DNA from: Clostridia bacterium
GTDB taxonomy: Bacteria > Bacillota > Clostridia > Oscillospirales > CAG-272
Assembly: GCA_017451735.1 (NCBI GenBank)
Contig: JAFTNU010000030.1
Coordinates: forward strand, 1-64,000
Direction of reading: 5' to 3'
Length of the DNA stretch: 64,000 bases
Of this stretch, positions 21,117-29,287 are shown piece after piece. The translations under genes were made by a program, and so were the position numbers. Under the pieces are notes generated by a model. That model was given only the letters and a program-made list of their open reading frames with translations. It was not told the origin of the DNA and ran no database searches. Position 1 is the stretch's first letter, and every line of letters starts with the position of its first letter.

Positions 21117-21479
21117 ATGACACAGGAAAATCAAATGCCCACTTGTGACTTCTTGTGTGCTCATGAGGAGCTGGTGGAGCGGGTGCGGGAGCAAATGCCT
21201 GCCGATGAAACGCTCATTGATCTGGCGGAGCTTTATAAGATGTTCGGGGACAGTACCCGCATCAAAATTTTGTACGTGCTTTTTGATTCCGAGCTTTGCG
21301 TGTGCGATATTGCCAGCCTTTTGGGTATGACGGTCTCTGCGATTTCTCATCAGTTGCGCATTCTGCGCTCTGCCAAGCTGGTGGATTTCAGGCGGGAGGG
21401 GAAAACCGTTTTCTATTCTCTTGCCGACGACCACGTTCGTACCATTCTCGGTATGGGCATGGAGCACATTCTGGAGTAA
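21117..21479 (+). CDS. ArsR/SmtB-family metal-responsive repressor, CadC-like
   Basis: 120 aa. Winged HTH core LYKMFGDSTRIKILYVL...LLGMTVSAISHQLRILRSA. Metal ligands: Cys pair near the N-terminus (CDFLC, 10-14) and ELCVCDIA in helix 3, the CadC thiolate site for Cd/Pb. A possible second site is formed by D and H residues in the last helix (DDHVRTIL..MEH), as in Zn sensors. First gene of the operon with the HMA protein and the P1B ATPase. RBS AAAGGAGG; the longer frame from 21084 would begin inside the operator. Confidence 0.92.
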   Translation: MTQENQMPTCDFLCAHEELVERVREQMPADETLIDLAELYKMFGDSTRIKILYVLFDSELCVCDIASLLGMTVSAISHQLRILRSAKLVDFRREGKTVFYSLADDHVRTILGMGMEHILE

Positions 21480-21516
21480 CGTATCACAAATTTTATGATA
21501 TGAAGGAGTATTTATC

Positions 21517-21738
21517 ATGAAGAAAACATTCGAAATGGAAGAGTTGGATTGTGCCCATTGTGCCGCACGTATGGAGGAGGGGATCCGCAAGCTGGACGGT
21601 GTGATCGATGTTTCGGTTAATTTTCTCACCCAAAAGCTGACCCTGGAGGCCGAGGATGCGGTCTTCGAAAAGGTATTAAAGCAGGCGGCCAAGGTCTGCC
21701 GCAAGGTGGATTCCCATTGCAATGTGATCATCAAGTAA
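21517..21738 (+). CDS. HMA-domain metal-binding protein
   Basis: 73 aa, a single heavy-metal-associated ferredoxin-like fold. The metal site is LDCAHCAARME (GMxCxxC-like, with Asp at the usual position for Zn/Cd domains). It resembles the N-terminal metal-binding domain of CadA/ZntA pumps but is encoded separately, four bases before the ATPase, which itself starts without such a domain. It probably delivers metal to the pump. Confidence 0.9.
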   Translation: MKKTFEMEELDCAHCAARMEEGIRKLDGVIDVSVNFLTQKLTLEAEDAVFEKVLKQAAKVCRKVDSHCNVIIK

Positions 21739-21742
21739 GGCC

Positions 21743-23641
21743 ATGACAAAAAGACAAAAAAGAAATCTGTGTCGCATCATCGGCGGGGCGGTTCTGCTTT
21801 TGAGTGCATTTCTGTTGGAGCATGTTTGGCTTGCCGACGCGCGGCTTGTTCTGCGCATGCTTTTGTATCTGCCCGCCTATTTTCTGGTGGGGTATGATGT
21901 GCTGTGGGAGGCGTTCAGTAATATTCTGCGCGGGCAGGTCTTTGACGAGAATTTTCTCATGGCCATTGCCACGGTGGGGGCTCTGGCTGTGGCATTTCTC
22001 CCCGGCGCCGAGGCCGAATTTGCCGAAGCGGTCTTTGTCATGATCTTTTACCAGACGGGGGAGCTGTTTCAAAGCGTTGCCGTGGGAAAAAGCCGCCGCT
22101 CCATTTCGGCGCTGATGGATATCCGCCCAGAGACCGCCCGCGTGGAGCGGGCGGGGGAAGAGGCGGAGGTATCCCCCGAGGAGGTTGCCGTGGGTCAGGT
22201 CATTGTCATCCGCCCCGGTGAGAAGATCCCCCTGGACGGGTGTGTTTTGAGCGGCCGATCCGATCTTAACACCCTGGCGCTCACAGGCGAGGCGGCTCCT
22301 CGCGCCGTGGAGGTGGGGGACACTGTGGTCAGCGGTTGTACCAATCTGACGGGTGCTTTGCGCGTACGGGTGGAAAAGCCCTTTTCCGAATCCACCGTTT
22401 CCCGCATTTTGCAGCTGATGGAAAATATGGGTACCCGCAAATCCCGCAGTGAGCAATTCATCACCCGTTTTGCCAAGTATTATACGCCCTTTGTGGTGAT
22501 CGCGGCGCTGCTGGTGGCCTTTCTCCCCCCGCTTTTTTCGGGAAATTTCGGCGGGAGCTTCGCCATGTGGCTTTCCCGCGCTCTGACCTTTTTGGTCATT
22601 TCCTGTCCCTGTGCTTTGGTGATTTCGGTGCCGCTTTCCTTTTTTGGCGGCATTGGCGGTGCCTCGCGCATGGGTGTTCTGATCAAAGGATCCCAGGATC
22701 TGGAGGCGCTTTCCAAGACCGAGATCGCCGTGTTCGATAAAACGGGAACCCTGACCTGCGGCAGCTTTACCGTGACCGATGTTTTTCCTGTAGGGGTGAG
22801 TCGCGAGGAATTGGTGATGCTTGCCGCCGCGGCAGAGTCCGAATCCAATCATCCCATTGCCAAAGCCCTGCACGCGGCGGCAGGGGAGCGATCCTTGCCC
22901 AAGCCCGAGCGTGTGACCGAGGTGGCGGGCAGAGGGATCCGCGCCCATGTTTTGGGAGAGGAGGTCGCCGTCGGCAATCTTGCCCTGATGCAGGAGGTGG
23001 GTGCCGATGCCGTTTCGATTCCCGCATCGGGAACCGTGGTTTTTGTCGCACGTAACGGCACTTATCAGGGTGCTGTGGTGATCTCGGATACCGTCAAGCC
23101 GGGGGCCGCGGCGGCGGTGCGCGATCTTGCTGCCTGCGGCGTGAGCCGCACTGTGATGCTGACGGGCGACCGCCGCGAGACCGCCCGTCAGGTGGCGGAG
23201 CAGGTGGGCGTGACCGAATGGCACGCCGAGCTGTTGCCCATTGACAAGGTGCACGAGGTGGAGGTGTTGCTGGCCGCGCCACACAAGGGAACGCTGGTCT
23301 TTGTGGGGGACGGCATCAACGATGCCCCCGTGCTGGCTCGCGCCGATGTGGGCGTGGCCATGGGTGCCCTTGGCTCCGATGTGGCCATCGAGGCGGCGGA
23401 TGTGGTGCTGATGGATGATGATCCCCGTAAGCTGGCCCGTGCCATCAGGCACGCCCGCCGTACCCTTTCCATCGTGCGGCAGAACATTGTCCTGGCCCTG
23501 TCTGTCAAGGGCGCGGTGATGCTCTGTGCTGCACTGGGCATTCTTGGCAGATGGCAGATGCCCTTGGCCATTTTTGCCGATGTGGGCGTGGCGGTGATAG
23601 CGATTCTTAACGCCATGCGCACCCTTCGGCAGGCAAAATAA
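21743..23641 (+). CDS. P1B-type heavy-metal ATPase (Zn/Cd/Pb class)
   Basis: 632 aa, an integral membrane pump that exports divalent soft metals. Landmarks in order: N-terminal membrane helices without an HMA domain; actuator motif LTGEAAP; CPC metal site C288-P289-C290; phosphorylation site DKTGT with D332; ESNHPIAKAL (the P1B HP motif); GDGINDAPVLARADVG; two final helices. Length and CPC class match CadA/ZntA once the separate HMA protein is counted. Last gene of the ArsR operon. Confidence 0.94.
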   Translation: MTKRQKRNLCRIIGGAVLLLSAFLLEHVWLADARLVLRMLLYLPAYFLVGYDVLWEAFSNILRGQVFDENFLMAIATVGALAVAFLPGAEAEFAEAVFVMIFYQTGELFQSVAVGKSRRSISALMDIRPETARVERAGEEAEVSPEEVAVGQVIVIRPGEKIPLDGCVLSGRSDLNTLALTGEAAPRAVEVGDTVVSGCTNLTGALRVRVEKPFSESTVSRILQLMENMGTRKSRSEQFITRFAKYYTPFVVIAALLVAFLPPLFSGNFGGSFAMWLSRALTFLVISCPCALVISVPLSFFGGIGGASRMGVLIKGSQDLEALSKTEIAVFDKTGTLTCGSFTVTDVFPVGVSREELVMLAAAAESESNHPIAKALHAAAGERSLPKPERVTEVAGRGIRAHVLGEEVAVGNLALMQEVGADAVSIPASGTVVFVARNGTYQGAVVISDTVKPGAAAAVRDLAACGVSRTVMLTGDRRETARQVAEQVGVTEWHAELLPIDKVHEVEVLLAAPHKGTLVFVGDGINDAPVLARADVGVAMGALGSDVAIEAADVVLMDDDPRKLARAIRHARRTLSIVRQNIVLALSVKGAVMLCAALGILGRWQMPLAIFADVGVAVIAILNAMRTLRQAK

Positions 23642-23651
23642 AATGAATATC

Positions 23652-23692
23652 AAACAGCCCTGCACCGTGATTTCTGCGGTGTAGGGCTGTTT
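23652..23692. terminator. Terminator after the metal operon
   Basis: AAACAGCCCTGCACCG (23652-23667) pairs with 23677-23692 (one G-U). The minus side is T-rich, so it also serves the convergent PadR operon. Confidence 0.75.
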
Positions 23693-23697
23693 GGCAT

Positions 23698-24183
23698 TCA
23701 AAAGGAAATATTTCCGTATATATCGCAAATGACCTTGGCGTCGATATTAACTGTTTCTATTGTTGCAAAAAGGAACTTATCCTTAAATACGGCATTACCG
23801 TAAGCGGTATTGTCACTTTTCCATGTGCTGGCGGAATCCAGCTTCCAGGAGGAGTCATAAATGGAGTAGGAATACGTGGAATCGGTGCAAGTAGAGGAAA
23901 CACCCTCTACCACATGAAAGGTTCCTGTTATCGTAAAACGAAACAAATGCTCATTATTTTTGTTGTAGTAATCAAAGTTCGTATTTCCTGTTTTGGTGTA
24001 TGTAGTTGATCTGGCCGAATATAGGTGGGGTTGCTCCGAAACTGTTTGAACAAGATAGGAACCGTTATCAAAAAACGTAACGATACTGTTTTCTTCAAGG
24101 GGAGCAGTATCGGCAAAGATCGGAACAGCAGTGAAAGCGATTAAAGTAAAAAAGGCCAATAGTATGGATACGATTTTTTTCAC
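23698..24183 (-). CDS. Secreted protein of unknown function
   Basis: 161 aa. A clear signal peptide (KKIVSILLAFFTLIAFTAV, then PIFA-DT) is followed by a Ser/Thr/Tyr-rich mature part with no recognised domain. Last gene of a three-gene operon after padR and a one-helix membrane protein. The local sequence is AT-richer than the surroundings, which suggests a recent arrival. Confidence 0.7.
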   Translation of the reverse strand: MKKIVSILLAFFTLIAFTAVPIFADTAPLEENSIVTFFDNGSYLVQTVSEQPHLYSARSTTYTKTGNTNFDYYNKNNEHLFRFTITGTFHVVEGVSSTCTDSTYSYSIYDSSWKLDSASTWKSDNTAYGNAVFKDKFLFATIETVNIDAKVICDIYGNISF

Positions 24184-24186
24184 GGC

Positions 24187-24573
24187 TTAATCTCCTTGGT
24201 TTTGATATGTGGGCTCCAATTCGGAGGAACTGAATTTGTGATAATTCGAGCCGCTTTCGTTTATTCGATAAAGCAAATAGGATGTGAACGCCAATCCTGC
24301 CGCTAAAAGAATTGCCAGGCCTGCCCAAATTTTGATACGCTTTGACCTTTTGGAGCAATCAACGGTTTCCTCGGGTGAGAGCGCAGATACAACGATAGTA
24401 TCGGGGGTTCCAAACTGTGCCTGTACATCCGAAAGATTGCAATCGGGATGATTTTCGGTATATTCTTCGATTTGCTCAAAGAGGTCGGTCAAAATTTCTT
24501 TTTGCTTTTTATGAGAGTAGGGTAGTTTTTTCTTGATCGCTCTTTTGTATTTGCGTAAATCCTTGCGGTTCAT
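24187..24573 (-). CDS. HAAS/DUF1700-like single-pass membrane protein
   Basis: 128 aa. The N-terminal half is basic and helical (RKYKRAIKKKLPYSHKKQKE, then ILTDLFEQIEEYTENHP...FGTPDTIV). This is the layout of the HAAS domain found next to PadR regulators in Firmicutes. One transmembrane helix (~82-103) and a short outer tail follow. It overlaps padR by 4 bp and lies 3 bp before the secreted protein gene. By analogy it works with PadR in envelope signalling; this is an inference. Confidence 0.65.
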   Translation of the reverse strand: MNRKDLRKYKRAIKKKLPYSHKKQKEILTDLFEQIEEYTENHPDCNLSDVQAQFGTPDTIVVSALSPEETVDCSKRSKRIKIWAGLAILLAAGLAFTSYLLYRINESGSNYHKFSSSELEPTYQNQGD

Positions 24574-24923
24574 GGGTTATCCTCCGTGCTTTGGATCAGC
24601 ATTGTCATGCCCTTTATCATATCTTGGTATTCTTTTTGCAGTATAGATAGGTAGTCATAGCCGGCCTGCTCGATGTGGTAGTAATTGCGGAAACGCCGTT
24701 TGCCTGCCAGCTCACGGCGTTCACTGATCTCGCCGTTTTCCAGCATGCGTCGCAGAGGGCCGTACATAGAACCGACATAAAACTTTAAATTCCCGCTTGT
24801 GCGCTTTTCAATTTCCTGATTGATCTGATAGGGGTACATATCTCCTTGGGTCAGAAGTGTGAGAATCACAAGGTCGATTACGCCTCTTTTCAGATTTTCC
24901 TGTATATCTTCGATGTTCCTCAT
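24570..24923 (-). CDS. PadR-family transcriptional regulator
   Basis: 117 aa. A winged HTH of PadR type: LKRGVIDLVILTLLTQGDMY, PYQINQEIEKRT, MYGPLRRMLENGEI, followed by the C-terminal dimerisation helix. First gene of a coupled operon with a HAAS-like membrane protein and a secreted protein, a common arrangement for envelope-stress modules. Confidence 0.9.
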   Translation of the reverse strand: MRNIEDIQENLKRGVIDLVILTLLTQGDMYPYQINQEIEKRTSGNLKFYVGSMYGPLRRMLENGEISERRELAGKRRFRNYYHIEQAGYDYLSILQKEYQDMIKGMTMLIQSTEDNP

Positions 24924-24947
24924 TTTGGGACCTTTCGATTTTCTTAT

Positions 24948-24976
24948 AGAATAGCATATTTATTACGTGAAATCAA
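24948..24976 (-). promoter_or_regulatory. padR operon promoter
   Basis: Minus strand TTGATT (24976-24971), 17 bp, TATTCT (24953-24948). Confidence 0.6.
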
Positions 24977-25014
24977 TATTGTTTATCAAATAATAAAAAA
25001 CGTACAGAAAGGTA

Positions 25015-25043
25015 TTGACAAATTTAGAATATTTGTGTAGAAT
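25015..25043 (+). promoter_or_regulatory. Promoter of the tandem paralogue pair
   Basis: TTGACA (25015-25020), 17 bp, TAGAAT (25038-25043). No second promoter is seen before the downstream copy. Confidence 0.7.
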
Positions 25044-25068
25044 GAAAATAAGAAGAGGTGAAACGGTT

Positions 25069-25782
25069 ATGAAACGAAAAATTGGGATGATTGCTGTGAT
25101 CACCGCAATAACGCTTTTGCTTGGAGCGCTATTGGGCGTTTTGATCGAGCAAAAGGTTAATCCGACAGTAGAGATCACCGCGTGGGAGTGCCAGGGCTAT
25201 GAGGATAGTATTGTGATCGGCAGCTTGAAGGTGACGGAGTATGCTGAATCGCCGTATAACGGTACAAGATTTACACCGAAAAATCAGGAAGATCTGCAAG
25301 CCATGATAGATATGTCTCCGTATTATGTCGGCACGATCTCCACTCATTTTTCGTTTAGTCCCACATCAGGTTGGCTATTTTACAAGGATAACAACAGTTA
25401 CCTTTTGTGGCGAGATGAGACGTCCGGCAGGTATCATCTGGATAACCTTTTTTCGGATTGCGTGATGAATAACGACCATTTTATATTTCCTACATTTGTC
25501 AGCAGTTATTTTTCTGTTTCCCAAATGGAGTATGCCGAAAATAGCGGCTATGATTTGGCGCAGAATGCGATCTACAACTGGATGAATTACGATCAGGCTA
25601 AAGTGTTTTACAGTATTTATGACGAGGATTATGTCATCTTTGATGATTTTAATCGTATCATTTGTGTGAAGGGGTACAGTGAGTATACTAAGGCCGTATC
25701 TTCCTACCCCAATATCGTGCTGAATTTTGCCGAAAGCCGAATCGGCTGCAAAACTGAGACAGGGGACATTATATACCTTTAA
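25069..25782 (+). CDS. Membrane-anchored protein of unknown function, paralogue 1
   Basis: 237 aa. An N-terminal hydrophobic anchor (MIAVITAITLLLGALLGVLI) is followed by a soluble, aromatic-rich extracellular part (ITAWECQGYED, SPYYVGTISTHFSF, SYPNIVLNFAESR). No known domain is recognised. The start at 25069 is preceded by AGAGGTG. The next gene is a paralogue whose N-terminal ~90 residues and last ~20 are almost identical, while the middle differs. Confidence 0.75.
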   Translation: MKRKIGMIAVITAITLLLGALLGVLIEQKVNPTVEITAWECQGYEDSIVIGSLKVTEYAESPYNGTRFTPKNQEDLQAMIDMSPYYVGTISTHFSFSPTSGWLFYKDNNSYLLWRDETSGRYHLDNLFSDCVMNNDHFIFPTFVSSYFSVSQMEYAENSGYDLAQNAIYNWMNYDQAKVFYSIYDEDYVIFDDFNRIICVKGYSEYTKAVSSYPNIVLNFAESRIGCKTETGDIIYL

Positions 25783-25815
25783 GGTGTAAGGACGATTGGG
25801 ATCGGAGTGAGAGGA

Positions 25816-26532
25816 ATGAAACGAAAATTTGGGATGATTGCTGTGATCACTGCAATAACGCTTTTGCTTGGAGCGTTATTGGGCATTTTGATCGAGCAAA
25901 AGGTTAATCCGACAGTGGAGATCACCGCGTGGGAGTGCCAGGGCTATGAGGATGGTATTGTGATCGGTCGCCTGAAGGTGACGGAGTATGCCGAATCGCC
26001 GTACAACGGTACAAGATTTACACCTAAAAATCAGGAAGATGTGCAAGCCATGATAGATATGTCTCCGTATTATGTCGGCACGATCTCCACTCATTTCTCA
26101 TTTTGCTTTTCCACGGGATGGTTGTTTTATAAGGACAACAACAGCTATATCCTATATTACAATGAGGACTCTCAGACCTATAGGCTGGACAACATAAATT
26201 CTCAGTGCACCATCGATGGGCATCCTGTTTGCTTTCCCACATTTGTCGGAACGACATTTTCCTCTTCGCTTTTTAAACAGTTTGCAAGCTATGGAAAAAA
26301 TTATGCACAGGAATCAATCTACAATTGGTTCAATTATGACGAGGCTAAAGTGTTTTACAGCGTTTATGATCGGGATTATGTCAGCTTTGATGATGCCGCT
26401 CAAATGATTTTTGTAAAAGGATATCATGTGGATCATGCTACAATGTATTCTTACCCCAATATCGTGCTGAATTTTGCCGAAAGCCGCCTCGGTTACAAAA
26501 CCGAAGCAGGAGAGATTGTTTACTTTGGATAA
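25816..26532 (+). CDS. Membrane-anchored protein of unknown function, paralogue 2
   Basis: 238 aa, same layout as its upstream neighbour: anchor helix, then an extracellular domain. Residues ~1-93 and the C-terminal SYPNIVLNFAESR segment match paralogue 1 almost exactly, also at DNA level; residues ~95-215 have diverged. Start at 25816 with GGAG eight bases upstream; a GTG at 25807 is possible. The gap to paralogue 1 is only 33 bp, so the two are co-transcribed. Confidence 0.75.
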   Translation: MKRKFGMIAVITAITLLLGALLGILIEQKVNPTVEITAWECQGYEDGIVIGRLKVTEYAESPYNGTRFTPKNQEDVQAMIDMSPYYVGTISTHFSFCFSTGWLFYKDNNSYILYYNEDSQTYRLDNINSQCTIDGHPVCFPTFVGTTFSSSLFKQFASYGKNYAQESIYNWFNYDEAKVFYSVYDRDYVSFDDAAQMIFVKGYHVDHATMYSYPNIVLNFAESRLGYKTEAGEIVYFG

Positions 26533-26668
26533 AGAGTGTTCCTGTGAAAGGCATCCCTTTTCGGCAAGGCTCGACAAACGTCCTGGGGGCATGCAACAAG
26601 CCCGAAGAAAAGGGGGAGCACAAGCCCTTTGAGGGGGTGGAGGCCAAAATCTGCCGATCGATAAAAAA

Positions 26669-26704
26669 TGACCCCTGTCAAGGCCATGGCCTTGGCAGGG
26701 GTCA
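26669..26704 (-). terminator. Terminator of the lipid kinase gene
   Basis: A 17-bp stem (26669-26685 with 26688-26704, one G-U). Read on the minus strand it is followed by TTTTTTAT. Confidence 0.82.
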
Positions 26705-26707
26705 AGC

Positions 26708-27682
26708 TTATACCGTTGCGGGCTCTTTTACGTTTTCTTCCATCGCCTCGGGCGCATCCTTTACCGTGTCGGGGGCGGCCGGGATCGCAAAGCGGATGGC
26801 GGCAGGGCAGACCTCGATGGTGAATTCGTTTTTCTCCACCACCTCGCCGTCCAAAGAGAAGGCGAAGCCCTTGGGGGCACAGACACGAACCGATTTTCCG
26901 CGACGGTAGGTAACGATATTGCGGAATCGGGGGTCATCCAGGTGGGAGCCTTCCTTATAGGCGCCGATCAGCTTGATCAGGGTGAAGCGGGAAATGGGGC
27001 GTACCAGACAGATCTCAAGCAGGCCGTCGGTATTATCCGAGTGCGGCGCGCATTTGTAGGAGCCGCCTACATAAGAGCCGTTTGCCACGGTGCACAGCAG
27101 CATTTTGCCATCGTTGATCTGCTCGCCGTCCACCCAGACGGTGCAATCGTTTTTCATGGCGGTCAGTACCGCTTTGACGATTCCCGTGGCATAAGCGTTC
27201 TTGCCACCGATGATCTTCTTGCGTCTGACCTTCTCCATGGTACGCACAACGGCGGTATCAAAGCCGAAGTTGGTCACGTTCAGTGAATAGCGGTCATCAA
27301 TGCGCATGATGTCCACGGGAGTATCTACACCGTTCACCAAAGCGTCGATATCAAGAAAGCGCTCGGCGCCGCCGTAGTATTTGACAAAGTCGTTGCCACT
27401 GCCGCAGGGATAGCAGGTCATGGAAGCGTTTTCGTGTCCCACCAAGCCGTGCAGTACCTCATTGGCGGTACCGTCGCCGCCGCAGGCGTAAAATCGCAAC
27501 AACGTATCGGGCTCTGCCTTACATCGGTTGCGTACGTATTCGGTGGCATCGCCGGGGCAGGTGGTATAATAGAATTCATATGTCAGCTTTCCGTCATATT
27601 CCTTCATTTTTTCCTGCAGATGACAGATCTCCTTGTCGCCGTTACGACCGGCCGCGGGGTTATAGATGAAAATATGTTTCAT
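26708..27682 (-). CDS. Diacylglycerol/lipid kinase family protein (DagK/YegS type)
   Basis: 324 aa. NPAAGRNG near the start and the diagnostic nucleotide motif CGGDGTANEVLHGLVG at ~67-82, then PCGSGNDFVKYY. Two-lobed fold as in Staphylococcus DgkB and YegS, with the C-terminal beta-sandwich (~120-300). It probably phosphorylates diacylglycerol or a similar membrane lipid, returning it to phosphatidate. The last ~20 residues form an acidic, low-complexity tail. Single gene with its own promoter and terminator. Confidence 0.9.
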   Translation of the reverse strand: MKHIFIYNPAAGRNGDKEICHLQEKMKEYDGKLTYEFYYTTCPGDATEYVRNRCKAEPDTLLRFYACGGDGTANEVLHGLVGHENASMTCYPCGSGNDFVKYYGGAERFLDIDALVNGVDTPVDIMRIDDRYSLNVTNFGFDTAVVRTMEKVRRKKIIGGKNAYATGIVKAVLTAMKNDCTVWVDGEQINDGKMLLCTVANGSYVGGSYKCAPHSDNTDGLLEICLVRPISRFTLIKLIGAYKEGSHLDDPRFRNIVTYRRGKSVRVCAPKGFAFSLDGEVVEKNEFTIEVCPAAIRFAIPAAPDTVKDAPEAMEENVKEPATV

Positions 27683-27714
27683 GGGGATATCTCCTCTTTT
27701 GTGCTAACCTATTC

Positions 27715-27743
27715 AGTATAGCACATCATGAAATGATTTGCAA
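27715..27743 (-). promoter_or_regulatory. Promoter of the lipid kinase gene
   Basis: Minus strand TTGCAA (27743-27738), 17 bp, TATACT (27720-27715). Confidence 0.65.
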
Positions 27744-27825
27744 GCCGATGTACTGCAAAAATGAAGTAAATTTATCCAAAATGTGACAAATTAGGAGCGG
27801 TTGTAGCGAAAACCGCGAAAAAGGC

Positions 27826-27854
27826 TTGCAGGTAGGGGGAATTTGTGATATACT
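27826..27854 (+). promoter_or_regulatory. Promoter of the TetR-family gene
   Basis: TTGCAG (27826-27831), 17 bp, TATACT (27849-27854). The AT-rich stretch that follows (27855-27880) would suit an autoregulatory operator, though no clean palindrome is evident. Confidence 0.5.
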
Positions 27855-27902
27855 AAATTTAAATATATTATAATATTGCAACAGGCGAAAGGAGGTCGGC
27901 AA

Positions 27903-28451
27903 ATGCCTTCGTTTACCAAAAATGCCATTGTGGAGTCCTTTTTGCGCATTGTGGGAAAGAAGCCGTTGGATAAGATCACGGTGCGGGATGTAGTGGATGA
28001 TTGCGGGATCAACCGCAATACGTTTTACTATTATTTTCGGGATATTTACGCGGTGCTGGAGGAGATTTGTCACGAGGTGGCGGAAAAGCTCCCCGAAAAC
28101 GAAACACTTTCGGCCACATTGACCGCTTTTTTTCGCTTGCTCTATGATTTTGCCGCCGATCATCCCCGTACCGTCAGGAGCCTGATCCTATCCCTGGGTC
28201 ATGACGGCCTGGAGCGCTATTTTGCCGCCGATATGGATCGGGTGATCTTTGACTGCCTTTTGCGGGAGAGTGGAGAACGACCGTGCTCACGCGATTATTT
28301 GCGGCGGTTGACTGCTTTTGTCCGCCACGCTGTGTTCGGTATCTGTACCGATGCTCTGCGGAACGACCGTCGGGAGGATCCGGAGGCCATGCTGTGCGAT
28401 CTGTCGCGGATTCTGGATACCTTGGCGGCATCGCTCCATGAAAAGCATTAG
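27903..28451 (+). CDS. TetR-family transcriptional regulator
   Basis: 182 aa. The N-terminal TetR HTH (KNAIVESFLRIVGKKPLDKI, then VDDCGINRNTFYYYFRDIY) is canonical. The C-terminal ligand domain is of the DhaS/TetR_C type. Start at 27903 with AAAGGAGG upstream. It precedes plsC and fatty-acid genes in the same direction and might regulate them, but a terminator separates them. Confidence 0.88.
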   Translation: MPSFTKNAIVESFLRIVGKKPLDKITVRDVVDDCGINRNTFYYYFRDIYAVLEEICHEVAEKLPENETLSATLTAFFRLLYDFAADHPRTVRSLILSLGHDGLERYFAADMDRVIFDCLLRESGERPCSRDYLRRLTAFVRHAVFGICTDALRNDRREDPEAMLCDLSRILDTLAASLHEKH

Positions 28452-28486
28452 GCAATTTTCAAAAAATGTCTGAATTTCGGATATTT

Positions 28487-28521
28487 GCGCCCCTACTGAC
28501 CGAAATTCGGTCAAGGGGCGC
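28487..28521 (+). terminator. Terminator after the TetR gene
   Basis: GCGCCCCT pairs with AGGGGCGC around an inner TGACCGAA/TTCGGTCA stem, followed by TGTTTTG. Confidence 0.7.
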
Positions 28522-28532
28522 TGTTTTGTCCA

Positions 28533-28561
28533 TAGACGAAAAATAGGGTTTATTATAAAAT
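28533..28561 (+). promoter_or_regulatory. Promoter of plsC-DUF308
   Basis: TAGACG (28533-28538), 17 bp, TAAAAT (28556-28561). Confidence 0.5.
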
Positions 28562-28621
28562 AAGTGGTATACACCACCGAGTCGCGCTCTTCGGTGGAGC
28601 ACGATTTTAAAAGAGGTGCAA

Positions 28622-29287
28622 ATGAAAAGATTTCTGGACTTTTTGAACGCCTGTTGGATCCATCCCATACGGGCTATTCTGATTGTTCTGACCCATTTGT
28701 TATATCGACCGAAGGTCTATTATGAGTCGGGCAGATCTCCCCGTGGGCATATAGGGGAGCCGATGGTATTGACCTGCAATCACTTGCGGGGATGTGACGG
28801 TGCGGTGATATCGGCGATCTTTCATCGGGAGCGCATTCACTCCATTGCCGCCAGGCGATGGTATCGGAAATGGTATTTATATCCCTTGCTCCGTTGCGGG
28901 TACAGCATTCCCATCGATAACAAGTCCGCGGCCTGGCTGCGGGCATCCACCAATGCCATACATAACGGAGACAGCGTACTGATCTTTCCCGAGGGAATGG
29001 CAGTGCCGGGCATGGAGATCCGTCCCTTCAAGCCGGGTTTTTTGCTTCTGGCACAAAATGCCGGTACACCGGTGCTCCCCCTTTACATGGAGGGATGCTA
29101 CAACCGTCCCTTCTTCAAGCGGTTGCGGATCGTGGTGGGTACGCCCTATGTACCCGATCCACCCCCCGAGGGTGACGGAAATAAGCATGAGTATTACAGG
29201 GAGCAGTGCGAGATCCTCTATCAAAAAACCGTTGCTTTGCGCGATTTTCTTGCCGAAAAGCGCAAGAAAAGAAAGGATAGATCATGA
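28622..29287 (+). CDS. plsC: 1-acyl-sn-glycerol-3-phosphate acyltransferase (PlsC family)
   Basis: 221 aa. Catalytic motif NHLRGCDG (NHx4D-like, H about residue 53), substrate motif LIFPEGMAVPG, then PVLPLYMEG. Transfers an acyl chain to lysophosphatidate in phospholipid synthesis; membrane-associated through its N-terminal hydrophobic stretch (HPIRAILIVLTHLLY). It overlaps the DUF308 gene by 4 bp and lies just upstream of DegV/FakA, which activate exogenous fatty acids. Specificity for lysophosphatidate is assumed. Confidence 0.87.
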   Translation: MKRFLDFLNACWIHPIRAILIVLTHLLYRPKVYYESGRSPRGHIGEPMVLTCNHLRGCDGAVISAIFHRERIHSIAARRWYRKWYLYPLLRCGYSIPIDNKSAAWLRASTNAIHNGDSVLIFPEGMAVPGMEIRPFKPGFLLLAQNAGTPVLPLYMEGCYNRPFFKRLRIVVGTPYVPDPPPEGDGNKHEYYREQCEILYQKTVALRDFLAEKRKKRKDRS

